From the NCBI GenBank assembly GCA_039798265.1, contig JBDKGH010000138.1:16793-80792 (forward strand): a DNA stretch of 64,000 nucleotides, in the 5' to 3' direction. The stretch comes from JBDKGH01 sp039798265 (GTDB taxonomy: Bacteria > Bacteroidota > Bacteroidia > Flavobacteriales_D > Sanyastnellaceae). Below the pieces are notes generated by a model. It was not told where the DNA came from. It ran no database searches and saw only the letters and a program-made list of their open reading frames with translations. The position numbers and the translations under genes are program-made. Positions 52,707 to 61,309 of this stretch are shown piece after piece (the stretch's first letter is position 1; each line of letters opens with the position of its first letter).

Positions 52707-54815
52707 GTGAGAGCTATACTCGTGTTCTGCCTTTGCTTTTGTGCTGTTGCCTCCCAGGCACAGTTCAGTGATTGCAACACAGCTTTGTCGGTTTGCAACG
52801 ATTTTTATCAAGAAAACAACTCCCCTGCTGGTACGGGCAATTTATTCGAAACAGTCCCTGGCAGTTGCAATGGATCAGAATTTAATAGTGCTTGGTACGT
52901 TTTTACCGTTCAGGAAAATGGCACGTTAAACTTCATCTTACAACCCAATAACAATGGTGATGACTACGATTGGTCGTTGTTTAATATTACGGATAACGGT
53001 TGTGCGGGTATAACCTCTGGCGATTCGCCTGAAGTAAGTTGTAATTCTTGGGGTTCCTTTGGCACAACTCAAGGGCCTACCGGAATTTCCTCTGCTAATG
53101 GTGGCTCGGGGAATAGTAACGGTCCTGGTGATTTAAATGGTCCTCCTTTCAACTCCGATTTGAACGTACAAGCAGGTCAAGTATTTGCGCTAGTCATCAT
53201 GAACTTTAGTGCTACGCTCAACGGTTACTCGCTCGATTTTGGCAATAGCACAGCTAGTATTTTTGATGATGTATCACCAAGCATTACTGCAGTTGTTCCT
53301 GATTGTGGGCAAACAGAAGTGGTGTTTACCTTGAGTGAAAACGTTCTCTCGCAAGATTTGATTCCTTCGAATTTGACGTTTACGAACAATGGTATCACCA
53401 TTCCCGTGGATGCCATCAATTTTACCCCTGGCGATTATGTGCATACATTCTCGGTGAGTACTACCAATTTTGACCAGTTATTAGGTCCAATCACTTTGAC
53501 CTTTAATAATCCACCTACCGACTTATGCGGTAATCCGCTACCCATCGAATACAGCTTTGAATTGGATGGGCCTTTTGCATGGGATTATACCGTTACTCCT
53601 TCTTGTGCTGGCGAAAATGGAGCTATTGAAGTGACGGCTTCTGGAGTTGATGGCGATTGTTTCAACATGATCATGAACAATGTCAATCAGGTAGGAAATG
53701 GGTGCGATTCATTCCTTGCGGAAGGATTGAATGCTGGAACGTACACTGTTAATCTCACCTCTCAACAAACGGGTTGTGTTACGACTATAAGTATTCAAGT
53801 TGAAGACCTCGTGGTGAGTGTGGATGCTGGGGATGATATCATTCTCTGTGATCTTCAGACTGAGCTTGCTGCCGAATATGTGGGAGATAATTTTGAATGG
53901 TTGCCTACAGCAGGAGTTTCATTTAGCAATTCTTCGAGTACTACCTCTAACGTATCTGCGCTAACAGCTGGGCAGGTAACAATTACAGCCCAAGCTTCGG
54001 TAGGCGATTGCATCGTTACAGATTTTGTTAATGTTACATTCAATTTTCCTCCCGATTTGAATTTTACCGTTTCGGAAGAGAGCTGCTTTGGCAATTGTGA
54101 TGGCGCAGTCACCTTTGTAAATCCCCTAGGAAATGAAATGAGTATTGTTTTAAACGGCAGTACACTCTCAGGAAGTGAAATTTCTTTCGATCAGTTGTGT
54201 CAAACTTCTTACTCGGCGGTGGTTTCTTTTAGTGCACAATGCGTGGCGAATTATGATATAGTAATACCCGGTTATCCTGAAGTCTTGGCTCTGTTTACAG
54301 CTGATCCATCCATCACCACGATCAACCATTTGGATATTACGCTAACGAGTCTTTCACAAAATGCAGATACCGTATTGTGGGAAGTTTTGGGGCAGCCTAG
54401 TCTAACGAGTGATCAGCCTGTTTATGAAATGACTTTACCCGCTATAGTAGCCAATTACCCCGTTCAGCTTACTGTTATTGGGCCAAATGGCTGCATGGAC
54501 CAAGCCGTGAGCTATATCATTGTGAGAGATGAATTTCAGGTGTTTGTTCCCAACTCATTTACGCCTAATGATGACGGCATTAATGATGTTTTTTTCCCGA
54601 AGTTCACCTATGAGCCTTCGACCTATGAATTGCTGATTTTTAATCGCTGGGGAGAAACGGTTTTCCAATCCACTGATCCAAAAGAAGTTTGGATGGGTGA
54701 AAAGAATGGCGGCACCCATTACGGCGAAGAAAGTGTTTACTTGTGGCGCCTGAAGGTAAAAGGAATGGACATTGAAACCGAAGAATTTCAAGGTCATGTA
54801 ACCTTGCTTCGTTAG
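52707..54815 (+). CDS. Large secreted protein with T9SS type B (gliding-motility-type) sorting domain
   Basis: A 702-residue exported protein starting at GTG 52707: an in-frame stop precedes it and the next residues form a signal peptide (RAILVFCLCFCAVASQAQ). Domains: a Cys-containing N-domain (about 22-182; DCNTALSVCND, SAWYVFTVQENG, DDYDWSLFNI), several Ig-like and PKD-like beta domains, then the type B sorting domain (about 610-702: VFVPNSFTPNDDGINDVF, ELLIFNRWGETVFQS, YLWRLKVKG). Likely exported through T9SS to the cell surface. Its N-domain also occurs in the partial gene at 62663. The stop overlaps that of the convergent regulator gene (TTAG). Confidence 0.87.
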   Translation: MRAILVFCLCFCAVASQAQFSDCNTALSVCNDFYQENNSPAGTGNLFETVPGSCNGSEFNSAWYVFTVQENGTLNFILQPNNNGDDYDWSLFNITDNGCAGITSGDSPEVSCNSWGSFGTTQGPTGISSANGGSGNSNGPGDLNGPPFNSDLNVQAGQVFALVIMNFSATLNGYSLDFGNSTASIFDDVSPSITAVVPDCGQTEVVFTLSENVLSQDLIPSNLTFTNNGITIPVDAINFTPGDYVHTFSVSTTNFDQLLGPITLTFNNPPTDLCGNPLPIEYSFELDGPFAWDYTVTPSCAGENGAIEVTASGVDGDCFNMIMNNVNQVGNGCDSFLAEGLNAGTYTVNLTSQQTGCVTTISIQVEDLVVSVDAGDDIILCDLQTELAAEYVGDNFEWLPTAGVSFSNSSSTTSNVSALTAGQVTITAQASVGDCIVTDFVNVTFNFPPDLNFTVSEESCFGNCDGAVTFVNPLGNEMSIVLNGSTLSGSEISFDQLCQTSYSAVVSFSAQCVANYDIVIPGYPEVLALFTADPSITTINHLDITLTSLSQNADTVLWEVLGQPSLTSDQPVYEMTLPAIVANYPVQLTVIGPNGCMDQAVSYIIVRDEFQVFVPNSFTPNDDGINDVFFPKFTYEPSTYELLIFNRWGETVFQSTDPKEVWMGEKNGGTHYGEESVYLWRLKVKGMDIETEEFQGHVTLLR

Positions 54816-55516
54816 TTGGACAATTGGTCGTTAAATCGATAGCCCACTCCCCAAGTCGTCAACACATAAACAGGGCTGTTAGCGTCATCTTCAATCTTTG
54901 CTCTCAATCTATTGATATGGCTATTGACCGTGTGTTCAAATCCTTCGAACTCCGATCCCCAAACCATCTGTAAAAGCTGTTTCCGATCAAATGAAACACC
55001 TGGTTGGCTTGCCAGCTTGCAGAGCAACTCAAATTCTTTAGGAGTAAGGTCAATTCGTTTATTGCGCAAGGTGACTTCGAGTTTATTGCGGTCAATCACC
55101 AAATCTTTAAATTGCAATAGCGCTCTTTTGTCGGCTTTTCCCGACAAGGCTTCTCCCCTTCTTAGCAAGGCCTTTATTCGGGCGATAAACTCGCGCATAC
55201 CGAAAGGTTTGGTGAGATAATCATCTGCCCCTAGTTCTAACCCATTTACCTTATCCGACTCATCTGTTTTGGCCGTGAGCATGAGAATGGGCGATTGAAT
55301 ATCTAGCGAGCGCAGTTCATGACAGATCTCAAAGCCATTTCTACCCGGTAGATTTACATCCAAAATGAGCAAGTCGAAAGGATGAACGGTTAAATACTCC
55401 AAGGCTTTTTGGCCATCGGCAAAATGAACCGTTTGTAATCCCAAATCGGAAATATGCAGTTGCAATAACTCGGCTATGGGAAGATCATCTTCCACTACAA
55501 TCACTTTTTTACTCAT
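54812..55516 (-). CDS. OmpR/PhoB-family response regulator
   Basis: A 234-residue two-domain regulator. The receiver has the acidic pair EDD (9-11), phosphoacceptor Asp53 in LLILDVNLPG and Lys103 in YLTKPF. The winged-helix output domain (about 140-230) has DLTPKEFELLCKLASQPG, VNSHINRLRAKIEDD and VLTTWGVGYRFN. No kinase is adjacent; the closest candidate is the histidine kinase at 59894-61258, also on the minus strand. It is transcribed alone and converges with the T9SS gene. Confidence 0.93.
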   Translation of the reverse strand: MSKKVIVVEDDLPIAELLQLHISDLGLQTVHFADGQKALEYLTVHPFDLLILDVNLPGRNGFEICHELRSLDIQSPILMLTAKTDESDKVNGLELGADDYLTKPFGMREFIARIKALLRRGEALSGKADKRALLQFKDLVIDRNKLEVTLRNKRIDLTPKEFELLCKLASQPGVSFDRKQLLQMVWGSEFEGFEHTVNSHINRLRAKIEDDANSPVYVLTTWGVGYRFNDQLSN

Positions 55517-55537
55517 TATCAGTGCTTTTCACCGTGA

Positions 55538-55678
55538 TACTTTTGTGATAATTCAAATGGAGATTTGTGCTCCGCTAATTACGGACACGGAATTTTCTCA
55601 CTCGCAGTGGATTTTCCGAACTAAAGTTTAGTTGTTAGTTATAAGATACCCTTGAATCGTCAAGGGTATTTTTTTTTG
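55538..55678 (+). ncRNA. Possible small RNA or leader (promoter box to terminator)
   Basis: Between the divergent starts of the regulator (minus, 55516) and the subtilase (plus, 55747), a plus-strand -7 box TACTTTTG (55538-55545) is followed after about 100 noncoding bases by a strong terminator (55646-55678). No coding frame precedes that terminator on this strand. It would make a transcript of roughly 125 bases, or act as an attenuator before the subtilase. Confidence 0.35.
55646..55678 (+). terminator. Strong Rho-independent terminator with no plus-strand gene in front
   Basis: A perfect 10-pair stem (ATACCCTTGA with TCAAGGGTAT), 4-base loop ATCG, then eight or more T. The only gene upstream on this side reads in the opposite direction. 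Confidence 0.85.
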
Positions 55679-55746
55679 ATCTTTTACATGATCGGTTGCA
55701 ATATTCGGCAATTTCTTTCTTTTTTTCGCTAGGTCAAACAATACAC

Positions 55747-57330
55747 ATGAACAAAATTTCAACGCTGAAGAGCGTATTATTCCTTACCAGTTTCGGATTG
55801 GCTTCTGTAGCCTTTTCCCAGGACTTGAACCTTCACTGGCAACATGCAGATTATAAAGCGAATGGATTGGTTGGAGTGAGTTCCAACAAGGCTATTACGG
55901 AGTTGACAGCCGGTAAAACCCCATCGCCTATCGTTGTGGCGATCATCGATAGCGGCACAGAATCATTCCATCCGGATCTAAATGACAACATTTGGGTAAA
56001 TACCGATGAAATTGCCGGTAATGGTATTGATGATGATAAAAACGGCTACATCGATGATGTGCACGGTTGGTCATTTCTCGGGGGAAAAAACGGGGATGTT
56101 GAATTTGATAACCTCGAGTTTACGCGCGTTTATGCCGATTTGAAAAAACGTTTTGAAGGAAAAAATGAAGCCGATGTAGCTTCATCCGACAAAGAGGCTT
56201 ACAAGAAATATGTGAGCATGAAAGATCAATATGCTACTCGACTTAAAGAAGCGCAAGATGAGTACAACCAGTATATGGATGTCATGAACTTTTACGCAAT
56301 GGCAAAAGAGACCATGCGTTCGACTTTGGGTAAAAGTGATTATACCATCGAAGAAGTTGCCGCTATTGAGTCTACCGACGAAATGGTGAATGCGTCGAAA
56401 GAATTTATTCTTTTGGCAATGAGTGAAAACTTTGATGAGCAATTGCCTGAATGGAAAGAGCACGTTGACAATCAGTTGAACTACTCTTACAACTTGGATT
56501 TCAATTCGCGCGAGATCATAGGGGATAACTACGCAGACCCTAGAGAGCGCAATTATGGCAACAATCACGTTGATGGTCCAGCTGCTGATCACGGCACACA
56601 CGTTGCGGGTATCGTAGGCGCTGAGCGCAATGGAGAAGGCTTGGACGGAATTTGTCAGTCAGCTCAATTAATGATTGTGCGTGTAGTTCCCAATGGCGAT
56701 GAGCGAGACAAAGACGTGGCCAATGGTATTCGTTATGCCGTGGACAATGGCGCAAAAGTGATAAATATGAGCTTTGGTAAAAGTCATAGTCCATACAAAA
56801 GCGTTGTAGATGAAGCCGTGCGTTATGCCGAATCGAAAGGAGTATTGCTGGTGCACGCTGCGGGTAATGATGGTCGTAACCTTGACAAATCAAACAACTT
56901 CCCGAATAAATATTATGAAGATGGTGGTGAATGTAAAACTTGGATTGAAGTAGGCGCAAGTGATAACACACCTGAAAATCTGCCTGCTAGCTTCAGTAAT
57001 TACGGTAAAAAGAAAGTAGATGTATTTGCGCCTGGTGTAGATATTTACTCTACTGTGGTAAATGGCGAATACAAGAAGAACTCAGGTACAAGCATGGCCT
57101 CACCTGTAACAGCTGGTGTTGCCGCAGCTGTGTGGGCCTATTACCCAACCCTAACCGCTGCTCAAGTGCGTGAGATTATTGTGAAATCTGCTGTACCCTA
57201 CAAAAAGCAGAAAGTGACTATTCCGGGTTCGGAAAAAACAACAAAGTTCAAATCCTTGTCAAAAACAGGGGCTGTAGTCAACCTTTATGAAGCGATGAAA
57301 ATGGCTGAAAAAATGACCGTGAAGAAATAA
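55747..57330 (+). CDS. Exported S8 subtilisin-type serine protease
   Basis: A 527-residue protease. From ATG at 55747, signal peptide (KISTLKSVLFLTSFGLASVAFSQ). The catalytic triad is visible: Asp in VVAIIDSGTESFHPDL, His in DHGTHVAGIVGAE, Ser in NSGTSMASPVTAGVAAAVW. A helical insert of about 160 residues (KKRFEGKNEADVASSDKEAY onward) lies between Asp and His, and HPDLNDNIWVNTDEI resembles other Bacteroidota subtilases. No T9SS sorting domain is present, so it probably acts in the periplasm. A terminator follows. Confidence 0.93.
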   Translation: MNKISTLKSVLFLTSFGLASVAFSQDLNLHWQHADYKANGLVGVSSNKAITELTAGKTPSPIVVAIIDSGTESFHPDLNDNIWVNTDEIAGNGIDDDKNGYIDDVHGWSFLGGKNGDVEFDNLEFTRVYADLKKRFEGKNEADVASSDKEAYKKYVSMKDQYATRLKEAQDEYNQYMDVMNFYAMAKETMRSTLGKSDYTIEEVAAIESTDEMVNASKEFILLAMSENFDEQLPEWKEHVDNQLNYSYNLDFNSREIIGDNYADPRERNYGNNHVDGPAADHGTHVAGIVGAERNGEGLDGICQSAQLMIVRVVPNGDERDKDVANGIRYAVDNGAKVINMSFGKSHSPYKSVVDEAVRYAESKGVLLVHAAGNDGRNLDKSNNFPNKYYEDGGECKTWIEVGASDNTPENLPASFSNYGKKKVDVFAPGVDIYSTVVNGEYKKNSGTSMASPVTAGVAAAVWAYYPTLTAAQVREIIVKSAVPYKKQKVTIPGSEKTTKFKSLSKTGAVVNLYEAMKMAEKMTVKK

Positions 57331-57353
57331 TCCAATTAATTGAACGATAAAAA

Positions 57354-57384
57354 GGGCCGTCTAAGTTAGACGGTCTTTTTTTTT
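57354..57384. terminator. Terminator between the subtilase and fdhD
   Basis: CCGTCTAA pairs with TTAGACGG, extended by G-T and G-C pairs, followed by nine T on the plus strand; on the minus strand CCC then TTTTT follows, so it may end fdhD too. Confidence 0.8.
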
Positions 57385-57393
57385 GTTTAAAAA

Positions 57394-58170
57394 TCAAGAA
57401 TAAATGGTCATTCTCCCTTCGCGACAAAAGCCAGCAAGTGTAATTCCCAGTTCTTTTGCAAAATCAATGGCTAAGGAGGAAGGAGCGCTTACAGCACATA
57501 GATAAGGTATTCCGGCTGTAAAACACTTGGATATTATTTCAAAAGAAACACGGCCTGAAACCAATAAAAACTTCCCTTGATGAAGACTTTTATCTTCTAA
57601 TACTATCCCCACGCATTTATCTACTGCATTATGCCTACCGATATCTTCCGCAAAAGAAAGCATTTGAAGAGACGCATTAAAAATGGCCGCAGCATGAATT
57701 CCACCAGAGGCTTTAAATGCACTTTGTTTCGATTCTAATTGCTGAAACAATTGAGAAACTACGCCTACATTAAAGGGCAGTTTTTCAGCGATGCTCTCGC
57801 CTTCTGGAAATTTTAATTGAGTGGTACCACAAATACCACAACTGCTTACGCTCAATAAACTTCTTTTAGACAATACACTTTTGTCTAACCAACTCTCGGG
57901 TAATTGAAATCGTATGGTAGTTACGTATCCCGTTTTTGAATCTGTATCGACTTGATGAGGCCAGTCGGCTATTTTTTCTTTACAAATTCCTTCATTGAAT
58001 AACAAACCCCTAGCAAGCGATAATTCGTTGCCAGGGGTTTGCATGGTAATACTTATTATTTGTTCGTTGACAATAATGTTCAACGGAAACTCCAAGGCAA
58101 TCTCATCTTCTACTCTATCTTCTTGAGTTGCCGATAATTTTACTCCTTGGTATTTCGAAGTTTGTTTCAT
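57394..58170 (-). CDS. fdhD: FdhD: formate dehydrogenase sulfurtransferase
   Basis: A 258-residue protein that hands sulfur to the molybdenum cofactor of formate dehydrogenase. SSCGICGTTQL carries the conserved CxxC (Cys111, Cys114); other family motifs are LARGLLFNEGI, SGGIHAAAIF, EDIGRHNAVDKCVG and LLVSGRVSFEIISKC. The formate dehydrogenase itself is not in the window. It follows formate-THF ligase by 7 bases, linking two formate-related genes in one unit. Confidence 0.94.
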   Translation of the reverse strand: MKQTSKYQGVKLSATQEDRVEDEIALEFPLNIIVNEQIISITMQTPGNELSLARGLLFNEGICKEKIADWPHQVDTDSKTGYVTTIRFQLPESWLDKSVLSKRSLLSVSSCGICGTTQLKFPEGESIAEKLPFNVGVVSQLFQQLESKQSAFKASGGIHAAAIFNASLQMLSFAEDIGRHNAVDKCVGIVLEDKSLHQGKFLLVSGRVSFEIISKCFTAGIPYLCAVSAPSSLAIDFAKELGITLAGFCREGRMTIYS

Positions 58171-58177
58171 TGAAACA

Positions 58178-59854
58178 TTAACTCAAGCCAGTGATCACGC
58201 CATTTGCGTCGATATCCATACCTTCAGAAGCGGGTACCACGGGAAGTCCGGGCATACGCATCATTTCACCCAAAATAGGGATAATGAACCCTGCTCCTAC
58301 AGCAAACTCGAATTCGCGAACGGTGACATTAAATCCACGTGGACGTCCCACTTTCGATTCATCATCCGAGAAGGATTTTTGCGTTTTAGCCATACAAACA
58401 GGAAGACCGCTCAAGCCCAACTTTTCGATCGTTTTCAAATCAGATTCGGCTTCTTTGGTGTATTGAACGGCGTCGGCACCATAAATTTCTGTTGCAATGC
58501 GGGCGATTTTTTCTTTCACTGGCATGCTCCAGTCGTACAAAGGCTTGAAGTTATTTTTGCCGCTTTCCACGACTTCTGCAACAGCAGTTGCCAACTCTTT
58601 CATGCCTTCACCGCCTTGGGCAAAACCTCGAGCGATAACGGCCTTTACACCTTTTTCAGCACAGCGAGCAATGACAAAATTCAATTCCTCATCGGAATCC
58701 GTAGGGAAATGATTGATCGCTACTACTGGGGTTAAACCGAACTTCATGCAGTTTTCCATGTGTTTCTCTAGGTTTTCTATGCCTTTTGAAACACGCTCCA
58801 TGCTAGCCGTGTTGTACTCCTCTTTCTTCGCTCCGCCGTGGTGACGAAGGGCGCGAATAGTAGCTACTAATACCAATGCATCTGGCTTTAATCCACCGTA
58901 CCCACATTTAATGTCCATGAATTTTTCTGCACCTAAATCAGCGCCAAAACCCGCCTCAGTTACTACGTAATCAGAGAGCGTTAGTCCCATTTTGGTAGCG
59001 ATAATGGTATTGGTACCTTGGGCAATATTGGCAAATGGTCCACCATGAATAATGGCGGGATTACCTTCTAAAGTTTGAACCAAGTTTGGCTTGATGGCAT
59101 CTTTTAAAAGCAAGGCCATTGCTCCTTGAGCCTTTAGATCGCGCGCATAAATTGGTTTTTTATCATAAGTAAAACCAACGAAAATATTTCCCAGTTTCTG
59201 TTTGAGATCTTCAATGTTTTTGCTCATGCATAAAATAGCCATTACTTCTGAAGCCGGAGTAATGTTGAAACCATCTTGACGCGGAATGCCATTAGCCGTT
59301 CCTCCCAGACCGATGGTTATGTTGCGCAATGAACGGTCGTTCATGTCCATAACGCGCTTCCAATAGATTTGTCGTGGATCGAGACCGAGATTATTGGTTT
59401 TGCTTTGAAGGTTATTATCTATCAAGGCTGAAAGCAGGTTGTTAGCCTTTTCGATAGCACCAAAATCACCAGTAAAGTGAAGATTGATATCTTCCATCGG
59501 CACTACTTGGGCGTAACCGCCACCTGCTGCACCGCCTTTAATGCCGAATACAGGGCCGAGTGAAGGCTCACGCAGCACAACCGTCGCCTTTTTGCCAATT
59601 TTATTCAATCCTTCGGTAAGACCGATAGAGGTTGTTGTTTTTCCTTCTCCGGCAGGAGTTGGAGTAATGGCCGAAACCAAAACGAGCTTATTGTTCTTGA
59701 TTTTTTCTTCAGAAATCAAGTTCAAGGGCAATTTTGCTTTGTACTTACCATAGTGTTCGAGATCGTCGACAGCTATGTTCAACTTGGCAGCAATTTCATT
59801 GATGTGCTGCATCTTGCAGTTCTGGGCAATTTCCAGATCGCTAGGGAATCCCAT
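58178..59854 (-). CDS. fhs: Formate-tetrahydrofolate ligase
   Basis: A 558-residue enzyme making 10-formyl-THF from formate, ATP and THF. The ATP motif TPTPAGEGKTTTSIGL is at about 65-80, then LREPSLGPVFGIKGGAAGGGY (read as two neighbouring motifs) and the C-terminal EFAVGAGFIIPILGEMMRMPGLP. Full length. The enzyme gives one-carbon units for purines. It heads a two-gene unit with fdhD, so formate flux may go both ways (inference). Confidence 0.97.
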   Translation of the reverse strand: MGFPSDLEIAQNCKMQHINEIAAKLNIAVDDLEHYGKYKAKLPLNLISEEKIKNNKLVLVSAITPTPAGEGKTTTSIGLTEGLNKIGKKATVVLREPSLGPVFGIKGGAAGGGYAQVVPMEDINLHFTGDFGAIEKANNLLSALIDNNLQSKTNNLGLDPRQIYWKRVMDMNDRSLRNITIGLGGTANGIPRQDGFNITPASEVMAILCMSKNIEDLKQKLGNIFVGFTYDKKPIYARDLKAQGAMALLLKDAIKPNLVQTLEGNPAIIHGGPFANIAQGTNTIIATKMGLTLSDYVVTEAGFGADLGAEKFMDIKCGYGGLKPDALVLVATIRALRHHGGAKKEEYNTASMERVSKGIENLEKHMENCMKFGLTPVVAINHFPTDSDEELNFVIARCAEKGVKAVIARGFAQGGEGMKELATAVAEVVESGKNNFKPLYDWSMPVKEKIARIATEIYGADAVQYTKEAESDLKTIEKLGLSGLPVCMAKTQKSFSDDESKVGRPRGFNVTVREFEFAVGAGFIIPILGEMMRMPGLPVVPASEGMDIDANGVITGLS

Positions 59855-59893
59855 AGTAATAATGGTTGGTTAGAGTGTTTGTTGGATGCAAGG

Positions 59894-61258
59894 TTAAGCA
59901 ATACTGAGTGAAAATTGAAAGGTTGTTCCTTTACCTTCTTCACTATGTACCGTGTATTTTTCTTTTTGGAGCTCTAAAGCGCTCTTTACTATAGCCAAAC
60001 CGAGGCCTGTGCCTTGCTTTTCTGTTCGTCCTCTTTTGAATCGGTCAAATACATAAGGCAAGTCGTCAGCTGAAATGCCAGGACCGTTGTCTGTAATTGA
60101 AATCCATATTTTGTTTTCACGTTGCTCGGCTGAAACAGTAACCGTATTCCCGGCACTGCAATACTTTAAAGCATTTCCGATCAGGTTTTGAAGCACGCGA
60201 TCGGTCAAAGCCAAATCAGCCTTCACCATTGGAAGTTGTGTTGGGATCTTAGCTTCTAGCTGTATGTTTTTTTCTTGCGCTTCCATGCGGTAATGGGCTA
60301 CAGTATCCATCGCTACTTCTGCAACTGAGAACGATTCTATTTGAAGTTGACGTTCTTTACTTTCTAATTTACTTAGCTCGAACAGCTCCTCTACCAGCTG
60401 TTTCAATTTAGCGGTACTTTGTAAGCTTGTATTGAGATATTTACTCATGGTATCTGAGTCGATGCTGTCTTTTTTCATCAACATCGTTTCGATGTATCCA
60501 TGAATACTCGCAAGCGGTGTTCTGAGATCATGAGAAACATTGGCCACTAGCTCACGTCGCATCAACTCTACCTCTGCTTTTTCGAGGGCTAGCTTCTGTT
60601 GGCGTTTGAGAATATTTTTCACACTAAAAAACATGAGCGTGCCAATCAATGCCACGAAGAACAAAGAAATAAGGATGTTTTTATAGATCTGATCTTTTGA
60701 CTTTTCCAAAAAGGAATCAAAGGTTTCTTCTACTTGAAGAACGCCTACCACATTTCCTTTTTTGTCCATCACCGTTGAAACTGCCCCTAGCCGTTCACCG
60801 TCAGCCGCTTCGAAACGGCCCATCATCCCCCCTTTTTGATAAAGCGAGTCCAATCCTGGTTTTATTTTATCCATTTCTTCTAGCCAAGAATTACGATCAG
60901 TGGCCACGGCCAGTAGGTATTTTGAAGAAACAGAATCCCGAATAACCGTGTACATTTCAGAAGGCACGCCAGTCATTTTTTTGGCCATGCTCAACTGCAT
61001 TCGTATTTTTTGGTAATGTTCATCACTGAGTGCTTTATCGCTCAACTGACTGGAAGGATAACGATCCACCAAACTATCGTGTTCACCACCAGAAATATTG
61101 AACGCCACGGCTTTGGCAATACAATCGAGTTTGAACAGTTCTTTTTCTTCATAGATAGCCACTTGCGTATAGTAGCTATTGAAAGTGATGTAGGTGCCCA
61201 TAAGAACAATGGCCACTAGCGTATAAACCAATACTTTGTTTAAGGATTGGGCTTTCAT
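59894..61258 (-). CDS. Membrane sensor histidine kinase
   Basis: A 454-residue kinase. Two membrane helices (about 8-28 and 192-215) enclose a periplasmic sensor domain of about 160 residues with double-Cache-like features (MYTVIRDSVSSKYLLAVATD, VGVLQVEETFDSFLEK). Then the HisKA domain with NVSHDLRTPLASIHGY (His243) and the ATPase domain with NLIGNALKYC, ITDNGPGIS, FDRFKRGRTEKQGTGLGLA. No regulator is adjacent; the OmpR-type one at 54812 is a candidate. ATG at 61258 gives a short basic leader before the first helix. Confidence 0.92.
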   Translation of the reverse strand: MKAQSLNKVLVYTLVAIVLMGTYITFNSYYTQVAIYEEKELFKLDCIAKAVAFNISGGEHDSLVDRYPSSQLSDKALSDEHYQKIRMQLSMAKKMTGVPSEMYTVIRDSVSSKYLLAVATDRNSWLEEMDKIKPGLDSLYQKGGMMGRFEAADGERLGAVSTVMDKKGNVVGVLQVEETFDSFLEKSKDQIYKNILISLFFVALIGTLMFFSVKNILKRQQKLALEKAEVELMRRELVANVSHDLRTPLASIHGYIETMLMKKDSIDSDTMSKYLNTSLQSTAKLKQLVEELFELSKLESKERQLQIESFSVAEVAMDTVAHYRMEAQEKNIQLEAKIPTQLPMVKADLALTDRVLQNLIGNALKYCSAGNTVTVSAEQRENKIWISITDNGPGISADDLPYVFDRFKRGRTEKQGTGLGLAIVKSALELQKEKYTVHSEEGKGTTFQFSLSIA

Positions 61259-61309
61259 GTTGATGGTTTTAATAAATGCAATGAAGCAAGAATACAATTT
61301 TTCCTTGAC

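Noticed and set aside
56182..56971. Long antisense frames (139 and 143 codons) in the subtilase gene
   Set aside because: Low-complexity hydrophobic/His-rich translations opposite the catalytic domain; by-products of codon usage.
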